In this document: in pieces, positions 44,326 to 53,408 of the stretch
Numbering within the stretch: position 1 is the first letter of the stretch
Layout: the number at the start of each line of letters is the position of its first letter
Source of the DNA: Ferrovaceae bacterium
GTDB lineage: Bacteria > Pseudomonadota > Gammaproteobacteria > Burkholderiales > Ferrovaceae
NCBI GenBank assembly: GCA_027449685.1
Contig: DAIDLC010000001.1
Coordinates: 219,353 to 283,352, forward strand
Reading direction: 5' to 3'
Length of the DNA stretch: 64,000 nucleotides
Program-made: the position numbers and the translations under genes
The notes under the pieces: model-generated
Told to the model about the DNA's origin: nothing
The model's database searches: none
Seen by the model: the letters and a program-made list of their open reading frames with translations, nothing else

Positions 44326-47025
44326 ATGGCACAACTGACTGATCTCATGAACCGGTTTACCCAGTCGAAACCGGTTACAAGTGTTGCATCCACCCGCGTG
44401 ACTTCCCTGCTCCAGGAGCTTTCTCGTTGTGATGTGGAGATTGCCCTGCGTCGGCTGGACAGCTCATCCGAAGGATTACTGGATCGGGAAGCGGAAGAGC
44501 GTCTGCTCTCCTATGGGCCCAATACCATCGTTCAGGAAAAGCATGTGGGCCCCTTGCGGCAACTATTTTCCTATTTCAAAAATCCCCTGAACGTCCTGCT
44601 CATTGCCCTGGCGGCCATTTCCTTTTATCTGGGCGATCATGAAGCAGCCACCATCATTGCCCTCATGGTGGCATTGAGCATCACCCTCACTTTTGTGCAG
44701 GAATACCGCTCCAGTCATGCAGCCGAGCGCTTGCGGGCCATGGTGAGCACTACCGCGACGGTCTTGCGCAAGGACCGACGCAGTGGGGTGCCGGACGAAG
44801 TCAATCGCTACTTCAATATTCACCTCACGCCCCATGGTCCCCAGCGGCGGGAAATTCCCATCGATACCCTGGTCCCGGGCGACGTGATTCAACTCTCGGC
44901 GGGTGACATGATTCCGGCCGATGTGCGCCTGCTCACCGCCAAGGATTTGTTCGTCAATCAGTCCAGCCTTACTGGTGAAGCCTTGCCGGTGGAAAAATTT
45001 TCCTTATCCGAGAGCAGTCAGGACAAGGATGCCCTGCAGTTGGGCAATGTCTGTTTTATGGGCACCAACGTGGTGAGCGGAACCGCCACAGCGGTTGTGG
45101 TGTTGACTGGATCGCAAACCTATTTTGGGGCTTTGGCGCAAATGGTGAGTGGCGCCCGCTCTCAAACCAGCTTTGATCGCGGCATTCATCAATTTACCTG
45201 GCTGATGATTCGCTTCATTCTGGTCATGACCCCGCTGGTATTCATCCTCAATGGATTCACCAAGGGCGACTGGATGGAGGCCTTTCTGTTCTCCATGGCC
45301 GTAGCGGTGGGGTTGACCCCGGAAATGTTGCCCATGATCGTGACCGTCAATCTGGGCAAAGGCGCTCTGGCCATGTCGCGCAAAAAGGTCATCGTCAAAC
45401 GTCTCAACTCGATTCAAAACTTTGGCGCCATGGATGTGCTATGCACCGATAAAACGGGCACGCTCACCCAGGACAAGATCATCCTCGAAAAGCATGTGGA
45501 CATCTATGGGCAGGAAAATGAAGATGTTCTGGAATATGCCTATTTGAACAGCTTTTACCAGTCCGGACTCAAAAACCTCCTGGATGTGGCGGTGCTGGAG
45601 TATGCCAGCACCAACGAGCGCTTGCGGGTGGAGGCCAATTATCGCAAGGTGGATGAAATCCCCTTCGATTTTCAGCGGCGGCGCATGTCCGTGGTGGTGG
45701 AGGGCAAGGGACGCCACGTGCTCATCTGCAAGGGCGCCGTGGAAGAGGTATTTTCCTGTTGCACCCATGCCGAAGTCAATGGCAGCGTGGTGCAACTGGA
45801 TTCTTCGCATCTGGAGCAACTGGTACAGGTGACCCGCGAATTGAATCAGGATGGTTTTCGGGTCATCGCCATCGCCTACAAGGAAACCCAGCCCAACACC
45901 TCCAATTACAGCATCAAGGATGAAGGCGAATTGATTCTGGTGGGGTATATCGCTTTTCTGGATCCTCCTAAAGACAGCGCGCGCGAGGCCATTGCCGCCT
46001 TGCATCGCCACGGTGTGGCCGTCAAGATTTTGACGGGGGACAACGAGGTGGTCACGCGCAAGGTGTGCCACGAGGTGGGTTTGAAGGTGGACCGGATCTT
46101 GCTGGGCTCGGACCTGGAATTGCTCAGCGATGAGCAGCTGGCTGAGCAGGCCGAGCAAGTGGTGGTATTTGCCAAATTATCTCCAGCTCAGAAGGCCCGG
46201 GTCATCAAGGCGCTGCACTTGCGCGGCCACGTGGTGGGCTTCATGGGGGATGGCATCAATGATGGCCCGGCACTCAAGGCCGCCGACGTGGGCGTGTCGG
46301 TGGATACGGCGGTGGATATTGCCAAGGAATCCGCAGACATCATTTTGCTGGAAAAAAGCTTGATGGTGCTGGAGGAAGGCGTCATCGAAGGACGCAAGGT
46401 GTTTGGTAACATCGTCAAATATATCAAGATGGGTGCCAGCTCCAACTTTGGGAACATGTTCAGCGTGTTGGGCGCGAGCGCCTGGCTGCCCTTTTTGCCC
46501 ATGCAGGCCATTCAGGTGCTAACCAATAATTTGCTCTATGATTTCTCGCAAACAGCTATTCCCACCGATAATGTGGACGAAGAATATATCTCCAAGCCCC
46601 GGCGTTGGGATATTGCCAATATCACCCGTTTCATGGTCATGTTGGGCCCCATCAGTTCCATCTTTGACTACGCCACTTTCGCGCTCATGTATTATGTGTT
46701 CAAGGCCAATACGCCCGCAGGAGAATCCCTGTTTCAAACCGGCTGGTTTGTGGAATCGCTTCTGTCGCAAACCTTGATCATCCACATCATTCGCACCGGC
46801 CGGATTCCTTTCATCCAAAGCCGCGCCAGCCTGCCCATGTTTTTGACCACGGGCGTGATTTGTACTTTCGGCCTGTGGCTGCCCTATTCACCCTTTGCTC
46901 ATGCCCTGGGCTTTACACCACTGCCCATGGCCTTCTGGCCCTACCTGGTAGTCATTTTGCTTGCTTATCTGACCTTGGCGCACCTCATGAAATCCTGGTT
47001 TATCCGGCGCTATGGTTTGAACTGA
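44326..47025 (+). CDS. mgtA: Magnesium-translocating P-type ATPase
   Basis: The 899-residue P3B-type ATPase has an N-terminal cation-ATPase domain, GEALPVEKF (actuator domain, TGE motif), the phosphorylation site CTDKTGTLTQDKI (Asp about 375), GDNEVVTRKV, MGDGINDGPALKAADVGVSVD and about ten membrane helices (C-terminal pairs from about 690 on). It imports Mg2+ into the cytoplasm. The helicase gene starts two bases after its stop. The closely related E. coli gene is controlled by PhoPQ and a leader; the control here is not seen. Confidence 0.95.
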   Translation: MAQLTDLMNRFTQSKPVTSVASTRVTSLLQELSRCDVEIALRRLDSSSEGLLDREAEERLLSYGPNTIVQEKHVGPLRQLFSYFKNPLNVLLIALAAISFYLGDHEAATIIALMVALSITLTFVQEYRSSHAAERLRAMVSTTATVLRKDRRSGVPDEVNRYFNIHLTPHGPQRREIPIDTLVPGDVIQLSAGDMIPADVRLLTAKDLFVNQSSLTGEALPVEKFSLSESSQDKDALQLGNVCFMGTNVVSGTATAVVVLTGSQTYFGALAQMVSGARSQTSFDRGIHQFTWLMIRFILVMTPLVFILNGFTKGDWMEAFLFSMAVAVGLTPEMLPMIVTVNLGKGALAMSRKKVIVKRLNSIQNFGAMDVLCTDKTGTLTQDKIILEKHVDIYGQENEDVLEYAYLNSFYQSGLKNLLDVAVLEYASTNERLRVEANYRKVDEIPFDFQRRRMSVVVEGKGRHVLICKGAVEEVFSCCTHAEVNGSVVQLDSSHLEQLVQVTRELNQDGFRVIAIAYKETQPNTSNYSIKDEGELILVGYIAFLDPPKDSAREAIAALHRHGVAVKILTGDNEVVTRKVCHEVGLKVDRILLGSDLELLSDEQLAEQAEQVVVFAKLSPAQKARVIKALHLRGHVVGFMGDGINDGPALKAADVGVSVDTAVDIAKESADIILLEKSLMVLEEGVIEGRKVFGNIVKYIKMGASSNFGNMFSVLGASAWLPFLPMQAIQVLTNNLLYDFSQTAIPTDNVDEEYISKPRRWDIANITRFMVMLGPISSIFDYATFALMYYVFKANTPAGESLFQTGWFVESLLSQTLIIHIIRTGRIPFIQSRASLPMFLTTGVICTFGLWLPYSPFAHALGFTPLPMAFWPYLVVILLAYLTLAHLMKSWFIRRYGLN

Positions 47026-47027
47026 TC

Positions 47028-48965
47028 GTGCCCGAGCTGCAGGATCTGTTTGGCCTGGAGGGCCCCTTGGCCCAGTCGCTGGCGGGCTATCGGGTGCGTC
47101 ACGAGCAACTGGAGCTGGCACAAGCCATCCAGCAGGCCATTCAGACCTCCCAATCCCTGATTGCCGAGGCGGGCACAGGGACCGGTAAAACCTTCGCCTA
47201 TCTGGTTCCCGCCCTGCTCTCCGGGGGTAAGGTCATCCTGTCCACGGGGACCAAAACCCTGCAAGATCAGCTATTTCTCAGGGATATCCCCCTGTTGCGC
47301 AGGCTCTTGAATGTACCCGTTACTGTGGCGTTGCTCAAAGGTCGCAGCAATTACCTGTGTCATCACCATTTGCAGCAATTACGCCTGGAGGGCCGGTTTC
47401 CCGACCGGGAATGGGTGCACCAACTGGTGTTGATTCAGGCCTTTTCCCAAGCCACTCAAAGCGGAGACATTTCCGAACTGGGGCAGATCTCCGAACAAGC
47501 TGCCATTTGGTCCCGGGTAACTTCCACCCGGGATGATTGCCTGGGTACCCTCTGTGCGTATCATGAGCAATGCTTCGTATTGGCTGCACGCAGAAAGGCC
47601 CTGCAAGCGGACGTGGTGGTTGTGAATCATCATCTGTTTTTTGCGGATGTCCTGCTGCAGGATGAGGGGGCGGGGGAATTACTGCCGCAATGCCAGACGG
47701 TGATTCTGGATGAGGCGCATCAAATCCCGGAAACGGCACGGCTATTTTTTGGGCAGGCGTTGTCCACGACCCAAATCCTCGATTTTGCACGCGATACCCT
47801 CAAGGCGTATGTGGAAGCCGTGCTGGAACGGGATGTGATGGAGCCGTTGCTCACCGCTCTAGAAAAAGCAGCCCGCGATGTGCGCTTGTCGGTTGCCTTG
47901 CGCGAGGGTCGCCTGTCGCAAGCGCAATTGCAGCAGCAGCCCGATTTTTCTCCGGCCCTGGATCACTTGGCCCTCGCCCTCGAGGCGGTGTACGAACAAT
48001 TACAACAGGATGAGGTGCGCGCCGAAGCCGTGCAGGCTGTGGCCCTGCGGGCCCAGGGCTTGTGTCAGACCTTGCGGCACTGGCAAGGTAGCCCCAGTAC
48101 CCAGATGCAGGTGCGCTGGGCTGAATGTCATACCCAATCGCTCCAACTCAACCTGACCCCGCTGGATTTGGGTCAATTGCTTCAGGCGCAATGGAGCAAG
48201 CGCGAGCGCAGTTGGATATTCCTCTCTGCCACCTTATCCATGAAAGGAGACTTCAGTCATTTTCAGCAGGAAATGGGGTTGGAACAAGTGCCGGGGCGCT
48301 GCTGGGAAAGTCCCTTCGATTATGCCCAACAGGGGCTGTTATACATTCCGGAGGGGCTGGCGTTACCCAATACCGCAGCCTTTACCGAGTCCGTGGTCCA
48401 GGCTGCTCTCCCCGTGCTGCAGGCCAGTGGAGGGCGCGCGTTTATGCTGTTTACCAGTCACCGCGCGCTCAGGCAAGCCCATGCCCTGTTGCACGCACAT
48501 TTTCAGGAGCAGCGCTGGGAATACCCGTTACTGGTGCAAGGGGAACAGAGCCGAACCGAATTGCTGCAACGCTTTCGTCAAGCAGGTAATGCGGTTTTGC
48601 TGGGGACCGGTTCCTTTTGGGAAGGGGTTGATATCCGGGGCGAGGCCCTGTCTTTGGTAATCATCGACAAAATTCCTTTTGCAGCCCCGGAAGATCCCGT
48701 ATTGGCCGCGCGTCTGGAGTCTTTGGAACAACAAGGGAAAAATCCCTTCATGGTGCATCAGTTGCCACGCGCTGTGATCAGCTTGAAACAAGGTGCGGGG
48801 CGCTTGATTCGGGATGAAGGAGATCGCGGTGTCTTGATGATTTGCGATCGACGCCTGTTGGACAAACCCTATGGACGACGTATCTGGATGAGCTTGCCCC
48901 CTATGCGGCGTAGTCGTTCCTTGCAGGAGGTGGTGAAATTTTTTCAACACAGTGCAGCCCAGTGA
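47028..48965 (+). CDS. DinG/YoaA-type ATP-dependent DNA helicase
   Basis: The 645-residue XPD-like helicase has Walker A EAGTGTGKTFAYLVPALL, the iron-sulfur region with spaced cysteines (YLCHHHL, DDCLGTLCAYHEQC), DEAH in VILDEAHQIPETA, and C-terminal motifs FLSATLSM, FTSHRAL, GTGSFWEGVDIRGEAL and QGAGRLIRDEGDRG. It unwinds DNA with a 5-prime single-stranded end and helps replication-fork repair. Length fits YoaA more than the longer DinG. Start GTG 47028 lies two bases after the mgtA stop. It is convergent with envZ. Confidence 0.93.
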   Translation: MPELQDLFGLEGPLAQSLAGYRVRHEQLELAQAIQQAIQTSQSLIAEAGTGTGKTFAYLVPALLSGGKVILSTGTKTLQDQLFLRDIPLLRRLLNVPVTVALLKGRSNYLCHHHLQQLRLEGRFPDREWVHQLVLIQAFSQATQSGDISELGQISEQAAIWSRVTSTRDDCLGTLCAYHEQCFVLAARRKALQADVVVVNHHLFFADVLLQDEGAGELLPQCQTVILDEAHQIPETARLFFGQALSTTQILDFARDTLKAYVEAVLERDVMEPLLTALEKAARDVRLSVALREGRLSQAQLQQQPDFSPALDHLALALEAVYEQLQQDEVRAEAVQAVALRAQGLCQTLRHWQGSPSTQMQVRWAECHTQSLQLNLTPLDLGQLLQAQWSKRERSWIFLSATLSMKGDFSHFQQEMGLEQVPGRCWESPFDYAQQGLLYIPEGLALPNTAAFTESVVQAALPVLQASGGRAFMLFTSHRALRQAHALLHAHFQEQRWEYPLLVQGEQSRTELLQRFRQAGNAVLLGTGSFWEGVDIRGEALSLVIIDKIPFAAPEDPVLAARLESLEQQGKNPFMVHQLPRAVISLKQGAGRLIRDEGDRGVLMICDRRLLDKPYGRRIWMSLPPMRRSRSLQEVVKFFQHSAAQ

Positions 48966-48998
48966 CGATGGCCAGGGGCGGACTCTGTGGGAAGTGGG

Positions 48999-50336
48999 TC
49001 AGGCCTGTGTTTTGAGCGAGGACGCTTGAAGGCTGATGGGCAACTCGATTCTGGCCTCCAGCCCGCCACCCGCGCGCGGTAGAAGATCAAATCGACCATG
49101 ATGCATGCGAATGATGCGATCCACGATGGCCAGTCCCAATCCCGAGCCTGGATGACCACTGCGCGCCGATTCGCGGCGTGTAAAGGGTTGCATGAGGCGC
49201 CCCACTTCCTGCACGGGAATGCCGGCTCCCCGATCCAGAATGCACAGGCGCAAGCATCCTGGCTGACGCGTCAGGCTGATTTCTATGGGAGGGGCACCGT
49301 AGCGCAAGGAGTTTTCCACCAGATTGGTGATGACCCGTTCCATGGCGCGCTCGTTGAGAGCGATGTCGGGTGTTTCTTCAAGAAGGAGCGCTACAGGATA
49401 GTTGCGATTGACGAAACGCTCGTGACAGACCCGAATGACTTCGTTCAGATTGCCGGGTACCAGCCAGTTTTCGGGCTCGTTGCGGGCAAAATCCAGAAAT
49501 TGATTGATGATCCGATCGATTTCTTCCAGATCCTGAACCATCAATTCCAGAGTCTTCTGGTCCGTGCAGACCATCATTTCCAGGGCCAGGCGCATGCGCG
49601 ACAAAGGCGTGCGCAAGTCGTGGGAAACTCCCGCCAGCATGATGGTGCGGTTGGTTTCAAAGGCATTCAGGGCGCGTTGCATGCTGCTGAACGCATTGCT
49701 CAAGGCGCGGATTTCCTGGGGTCCTTCGGTCTCGGAAATCAGGTCCGGCGTATGTCCCTGGGCGATGGATTGGGCCGCATCAGTCAAAACGCGCAACGGT
49801 TTGTTGATGCGACGCACCCCCCAGTACACGCCCATGACCGTTACCATGATCAACAGAGCCAGAAGTAGACCCCATTTGACGGGAAACCCCGAATCGAAGC
49901 GTTGCCGCTGGGTAACATACCAGTAGTCGCCATTATTGGTTTTAAGAAGGATCCACACTGCCGGGGCGTCCGAGCCATCGGTGGTGAGTACACGTACGGT
50001 GGGTGAAATGAGGTGATGCAATCGGGATTCGAGGTAAGCCAGGCGTCCGCCTCGGGTGGGTTGTGACAGCTTCCCCACGGGGGCCAAAGACAGGATACGC
50101 GCGCCTTCACTGTCCTCGAAATCCCGAATGAACACGGCCCGTTGCGTACTGGAGAGCAGATTCAACGTGGTGTAGATGGTTTGAATGTGATTGGCGCGAT
50201 CATCGATGGCATGCTCCAGCAGGGGACGTACATAAAACTGCTGGACCACAAAGGTGGTGGCCAATTGCGTAAATAGAACGGTTAGTAACAGCACCAGTAC
50301 GGTGCGGCCAAACAGGGTTTTGGTAAAAAAGGTCAT
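48999..50336 (-). CDS. envZ: EnvZ-type sensor histidine kinase
   Basis: The 445-residue kinase has two membrane helices (about 11-30 and 155-175) around a periplasmic sensor of about 120 residues, a HAMP domain (VRRINKPLRVLTDAAQSIAQG), the phospho-acceptor LAGVSHDLRTPLSRMRL (H239) and the ATPase domain (NLVENSLRYG, ILDRGAGIPV, GSGLGLAIVDRI). It overlaps the ompR stop by four bases. The family senses osmolarity or pH through the periplasm and cytoplasm; the signal here is unknown. Confidence 0.92.
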   Translation of the reverse strand: MTFFTKTLFGRTVLVLLLTVLFTQLATTFVVQQFYVRPLLEHAIDDRANHIQTIYTTLNLLSSTQRAVFIRDFEDSEGARILSLAPVGKLSQPTRGGRLAYLESRLHHLISPTVRVLTTDGSDAPAVWILLKTNNGDYWYVTQRQRFDSGFPVKWGLLLALLIMVTVMGVYWGVRRINKPLRVLTDAAQSIAQGHTPDLISETEGPQEIRALSNAFSSMQRALNAFETNRTIMLAGVSHDLRTPLSRMRLALEMMVCTDQKTLELMVQDLEEIDRIINQFLDFARNEPENWLVPGNLNEVIRVCHERFVNRNYPVALLLEETPDIALNERAMERVITNLVENSLRYGAPPIEISLTRQPGCLRLCILDRGAGIPVQEVGRLMQPFTRRESARSGHPGSGLGLAIVDRIIRMHHGRFDLLPRAGGGLEARIELPISLQASSLKTQA

Positions 50337-51073
50337 CCGGCAGGGATGTCGTCAGGAACGAATACATAGCCGAACCCCCAGACGGTTTGAATGTAACGGG
50401 GTTTTCCGGAATCTTCCTCGATGAGTCGACGCAGACGGGAAATTTGTACATCGATGCTGCGATCGAAGACTTCATGTTCACGCCCCCGAGCCATATCCAT
50501 GAGTTTTTCCCGGGAGAGGGGATCGCGGGGATGGCTGACCAGAACCCTCAACAAGGCGTATTCACCACTGGTCAGACTGACCGGTTGCCCCCCTTTGAGG
50601 AGACTTCGGTTGGAAAGGTTGAATTCGTAAGGGCCAAAACGATAGACGTTTTGCCCCCCCTGCAAGGGAGCCGGAGCGCCGGGCAGGGGCTTGGGAGGCT
50701 GGCGGCGCAAAATGGCGTGAATGCGGGCCAGCAGCTCGCGCGGGTTGAAGGGTTTGGAAATGTAGTCATCCGCCCCCATTTCCAAACCCATGATGCGATC
50801 CACATCATCCCCCTTGGCAGTGAGCATGATGATGGGGATCTGGTTGTCGGTAGTACGCAGGCGGCGGCAGATGGTCAGGCCATCTTCTCCGGGGAGCATC
50901 AGATCCAGTACCAGAAGATCAAAGCGCTCACGAGCGAGAATTCGATCCATGGCGGCAGCATCCTGAACGGCATCCACCGAAAACCCTTGCTCGGTCAGGT
51001 AGCGTTTGAGGAGTTCTCGCAGACGCATGTCGTCATCGAGAATCAGAATTTTTTTGGGGGTTTTATTTTCCAT
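50333..51073 (-). CDS. ompR: OmpR-type response regulator
   Basis: The 246-residue regulator has a receiver domain (KKILILDDDMRLRELL, phospho-acceptor D57 in LVLDLMLPGEDGL, PFNPRELLARI with the conserved Lys before it) and a C-terminal winged helix (about 145-240, VSLTSGEYALLRVLVSHP, SRLRRLIEEDSGKPRYIQTVWGFGY). It controls envelope genes together with the overlapping envZ. ATG 51073 is chosen as the family N-terminus; the frame extends further upstream without similarity. Confidence 0.93.
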   Translation of the reverse strand: MENKTPKKILILDDDMRLRELLKRYLTEQGFSVDAVQDAAAMDRILARERFDLLVLDLMLPGEDGLTICRRLRTTDNQIPIIMLTAKGDDVDRIMGLEMGADDYISKPFNPRELLARIHAILRRQPPKPLPGAPAPLQGGQNVYRFGPYEFNLSNRSLLKGGQPVSLTSGEYALLRVLVSHPRDPLSREKLMDMARGREHEVFDRSIDVQISRLRRLIEEDSGKPRYIQTVWGFGYVFVPDDIPAG

Positions 51074-51307
51074 GCGCCATGGTAGCTGGCTTCTTGTGGG
51101 CGTCGGTTTCAATTTGTAACGGCTGGCGACGGGTTTTAGGCCCTGGTGAAGGGGTTTCATGTGGGACTGGTCGTTGGGAGCCGGGTTGCTTTTGCCGCAA
51201 GGCCACAGGTCGGGGTAAACTGCACCCTGTCAAAGTGCCTTGTGTCACCAGTATAGGGAATCTGGAGGCCTTTGTAATCTGTTTGTGCTCAAAGGGTTCG
51301 CGCAGCC

Positions 51308-52039
51308 ATGCATACCATCATCCATGCCTCATCTGCTCTTCGGGATGCACCCTGTTTGCTGGCACTAGAGTCTTCCGGAACCCGCTGTTCCGTCGCCTTG
51401 ATCTACCAAGGTCAAACCCACCTGCTCCAGGGCCCCGTGGAAGGCGCGCAATCCGAAAGTCTGCTGGGTCTCACCCAGGATTTACTGCACTGCGCGGGAA
51501 TCGAGGGGGAGTGTTTGCAGGGCATCGCCTTCAGTCAGGGGCCCGGCTCGTTTACCGGATTGCGCCTGGCATGCGGGATTGCCCAGGGACTTTCCCTGGC
51601 ATGGGGGATTCCCTTGTTTCCTGTATCTACCTTGCACGCGCAGGCGCTTGCTTGTCCTGCGGGGGTTACCCAGGTGCTCTCCACGTTGGATGCCCGCATG
51701 GGGCAACTCTATCTGGGGGGGTATCGGTGGCAAGACCAAACCTGGCATTGCGTTCTGCCACCGTGCTTATGTCAGCCCGACACACCGCCCCCTCTGCCTG
51801 AAGGTTGCGGCTCATGGACCCTCATCGGTTCGGGAATGGAAGTCTATGCAGAGGTGTTGACGGCAGCCTGGAAGGCCGGTCCGCTGCACCGACTGCCGGG
51901 TATCAACCCCGATGCCCGGCAGTTATTGGCGGTTGCGCAGGAAGACTGGGCGCAGGGCCGGGGGATCGATGCGCCATCAGCCGCACCGCTGTATGTGCGC
52001 GACAAAGTGGCCTTGACACGGCGTGAGCGTCTGGGATGA
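51308..52039 (+). CDS. tsaB: tRNA threonylcarbamoyladenosine synthesis protein TsaB
   Basis: The 243-residue protein has the ASKHA-type start LLALESSGTRCSVALI and the family block GIAFSQGPGSFTGLRLACGIAQGLSLAWG; the C-terminal half is more variable, as usual. TsaB binds TsaD and TsaE in making the t6A base of tRNA. It overlaps rimI (ATGA at 52036-52039). The 17 residues before the family start could mean the true start lies slightly later. tsaD is not in the window. Confidence 0.92.
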   Translation: MHTIIHASSALRDAPCLLALESSGTRCSVALIYQGQTHLLQGPVEGAQSESLLGLTQDLLHCAGIEGECLQGIAFSQGPGSFTGLRLACGIAQGLSLAWGIPLFPVSTLHAQALACPAGVTQVLSTLDARMGQLYLGGYRWQDQTWHCVLPPCLCQPDTPPPLPEGCGSWTLIGSGMEVYAEVLTAAWKAGPLHRLPGINPDARQLLAVAQEDWAQGRGIDAPSAAPLYVRDKVALTRRERLG

Positions 52040-52524
52040 CTCAGGTGCGCCGGGACACCCGGCAGGACAGGAAGGATGCATGCCTGGCCCAGGTCTTGCC
52101 ATTGCAACCAGCCGATCTGGAAGCCCTATGCGCCATGGAAGTGAGCGCCTATGCGCATCCCTGGAGTCCTCGCAGTCTTCTCGACTCGCTCCTGCACGAC
52201 AGTGTCCGGTTAGGGTTATGGCTCGATGGACACTTGATTGGCTATGTATTTGCCCAGATCATACTGGATGAGATGCATCTGTTGAATTTCACGATTCATC
52301 CCTCCTGGCAAGGGCAGGGATGGGGGCATTATTTGCTGCAGCACCTGCTCGATCTGGCCCGCAGTCATCCCTGTGCGCGTCTATACCTGGAAGTGCGCCG
52401 CAGTAATTGGCGGGCCATCGGTTTGTATCACCAGGCAGGCTGCCGTCAGGTGGGATTGCGCCCAGGTTATTACCCGGCATTGCACGGCCGCGAGGATGCA
52501 CTGGTCATGGAGCTGGTTCTATGA
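52036..52524 (+). CDS. rimI: Ribosomal protein S18-alanine N-acetyltransferase (RimI-type GNAT)
   Basis: The 162-residue GNAT protein has LQPADLEALCAMEVSAYAHPWS, the acetyl-CoA loop HPSWQGQGWGHYLLQHLL (Q/RxxGxG) and LYLEVRRSNWRAIGLYHQAGCRQVG, all close to RimI, which acetylates the N-terminal Ala of S18. It lies between tsaB and the uracil-DNA glycosylase with four-base overlaps on both sides, the standard tsaB-rimI pairing. About 16 extra residues precede the GNAT fold. Confidence 0.92.
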   Translation: MTQVRRDTRQDRKDACLAQVLPLQPADLEALCAMEVSAYAHPWSPRSLLDSLLHDSVRLGLWLDGHLIGYVFAQIILDEMHLLNFTIHPSWQGQGWGHYLLQHLLDLARSHPCARLYLEVRRSNWRAIGLYHQAGCRQVGLRPGYYPALHGREDALVMELVL

Positions 52525-53408
52525 ATGCGTCCGAAGCATACTGGCGTGAATTGGGTCTGTGGCCCCTGTGGGTGGAGCGGGCAGCGGGCGAGGCGGCGTG
52601 GCCTACTCCAACGCCAGCCCCGCAACCTGCATCCGGACAGCTTCCACCGGCTCTGCTGGTGCCGGCCCAGGGCTCGGTGCCTGCCGGGGGTTCTGGCAGC
52701 GAGGGTCTTGGGGTACCCGGCGCACCTTCTGCAGCACAGGTCTCCAGAAACCCGTCCGTGGAGGGGTTGACTCCCTGGGAGGAGATACAGCAACAGGTTC
52801 GGCACTGTCAACGCTGTGCCCTGCATCACCAACGTCAGCAAACGGTATTCGGCACTGGCGATGCGCATCCGGTCTGGCTGTTTGTGGGCGAGGGTCCGGG
52901 GGCCGAGGAGGACCGTCAGGGTCTGCCGTTTGTGGGGGAGTCGGGGCAACTGCTGGATCAGATGCTGCGTGCCCTGGGATTAAACCGCAGTCATCAGGTG
53001 TATATCGCCAATGTGGTCAAATGCCGCCCGCCGCATAATCGTACGCCCACCCACGAGGAATGCCAGCAGTGTCTGCCCTATCTGGCGCAGCAAATTCGTT
53101 GGTTGCGGCCACAGATCATCGTGGCCTTGGGCCGGGTGGCCGCGCAGGCCCTGTTGGCTAGCGATCAGCCCTTGAGCCAGTTGCGTGGCCAAACCTATGC
53201 TTTCGAGAGAATTCCTGTACGGGTGACGTGGCACCCGGCCTATTTGCTGCGCAACCCTGCCGACAAGGCCAAGGCCTGGGAAGATCTTTGCCAGGCGCAG
53301 CGATTGGTCAAAGGCTTGCAGGCTACTGATGAGACCGCGTCCCACTCTGATGCAGCGCTCAGTCCTCGTATTCCACGTGACGGTAGCGCCGATACAGCAA
53401 CCACATGA
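52521..53408 (+). CDS. Type IV (family 4) uracil-DNA glycosylase with N-terminal extension
   Basis: The 295-residue protein has the family 4 catalytic block VGEGPGAEEDRQGLPFVGESGQLLDQML, the four iron-sulfur cysteines (CQRCALH, then VKCRPPHNRTP and CQQCLPYL) and motif WHPAYLLR. It removes uracil from DNA. Residues 25-85 are a Pro/Ala/Gly-rich extension seen in bacterial members that resembles phage-type polymerase associated forms. ATG 52521 overlaps the rimI stop. Its last 50 bases overlap the end of the convergent lplT gene. Confidence 0.9.
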   Translation: MNASEAYWRELGLWPLWVERAAGEAAWPTPTPAPQPASGQLPPALLVPAQGSVPAGGSGSEGLGVPGAPSAAQVSRNPSVEGLTPWEEIQQQVRHCQRCALHHQRQQTVFGTGDAHPVWLFVGEGPGAEEDRQGLPFVGESGQLLDQMLRALGLNRSHQVYIANVVKCRPPHNRTPTHEECQQCLPYLAQQIRWLRPQIIVALGRVAAQALLASDQPLSQLRGQTYAFERIPVRVTWHPAYLLRNPADKAKAWEDLCQAQRLVKGLQATDETASHSDAALSPRIPRDGSADTATT

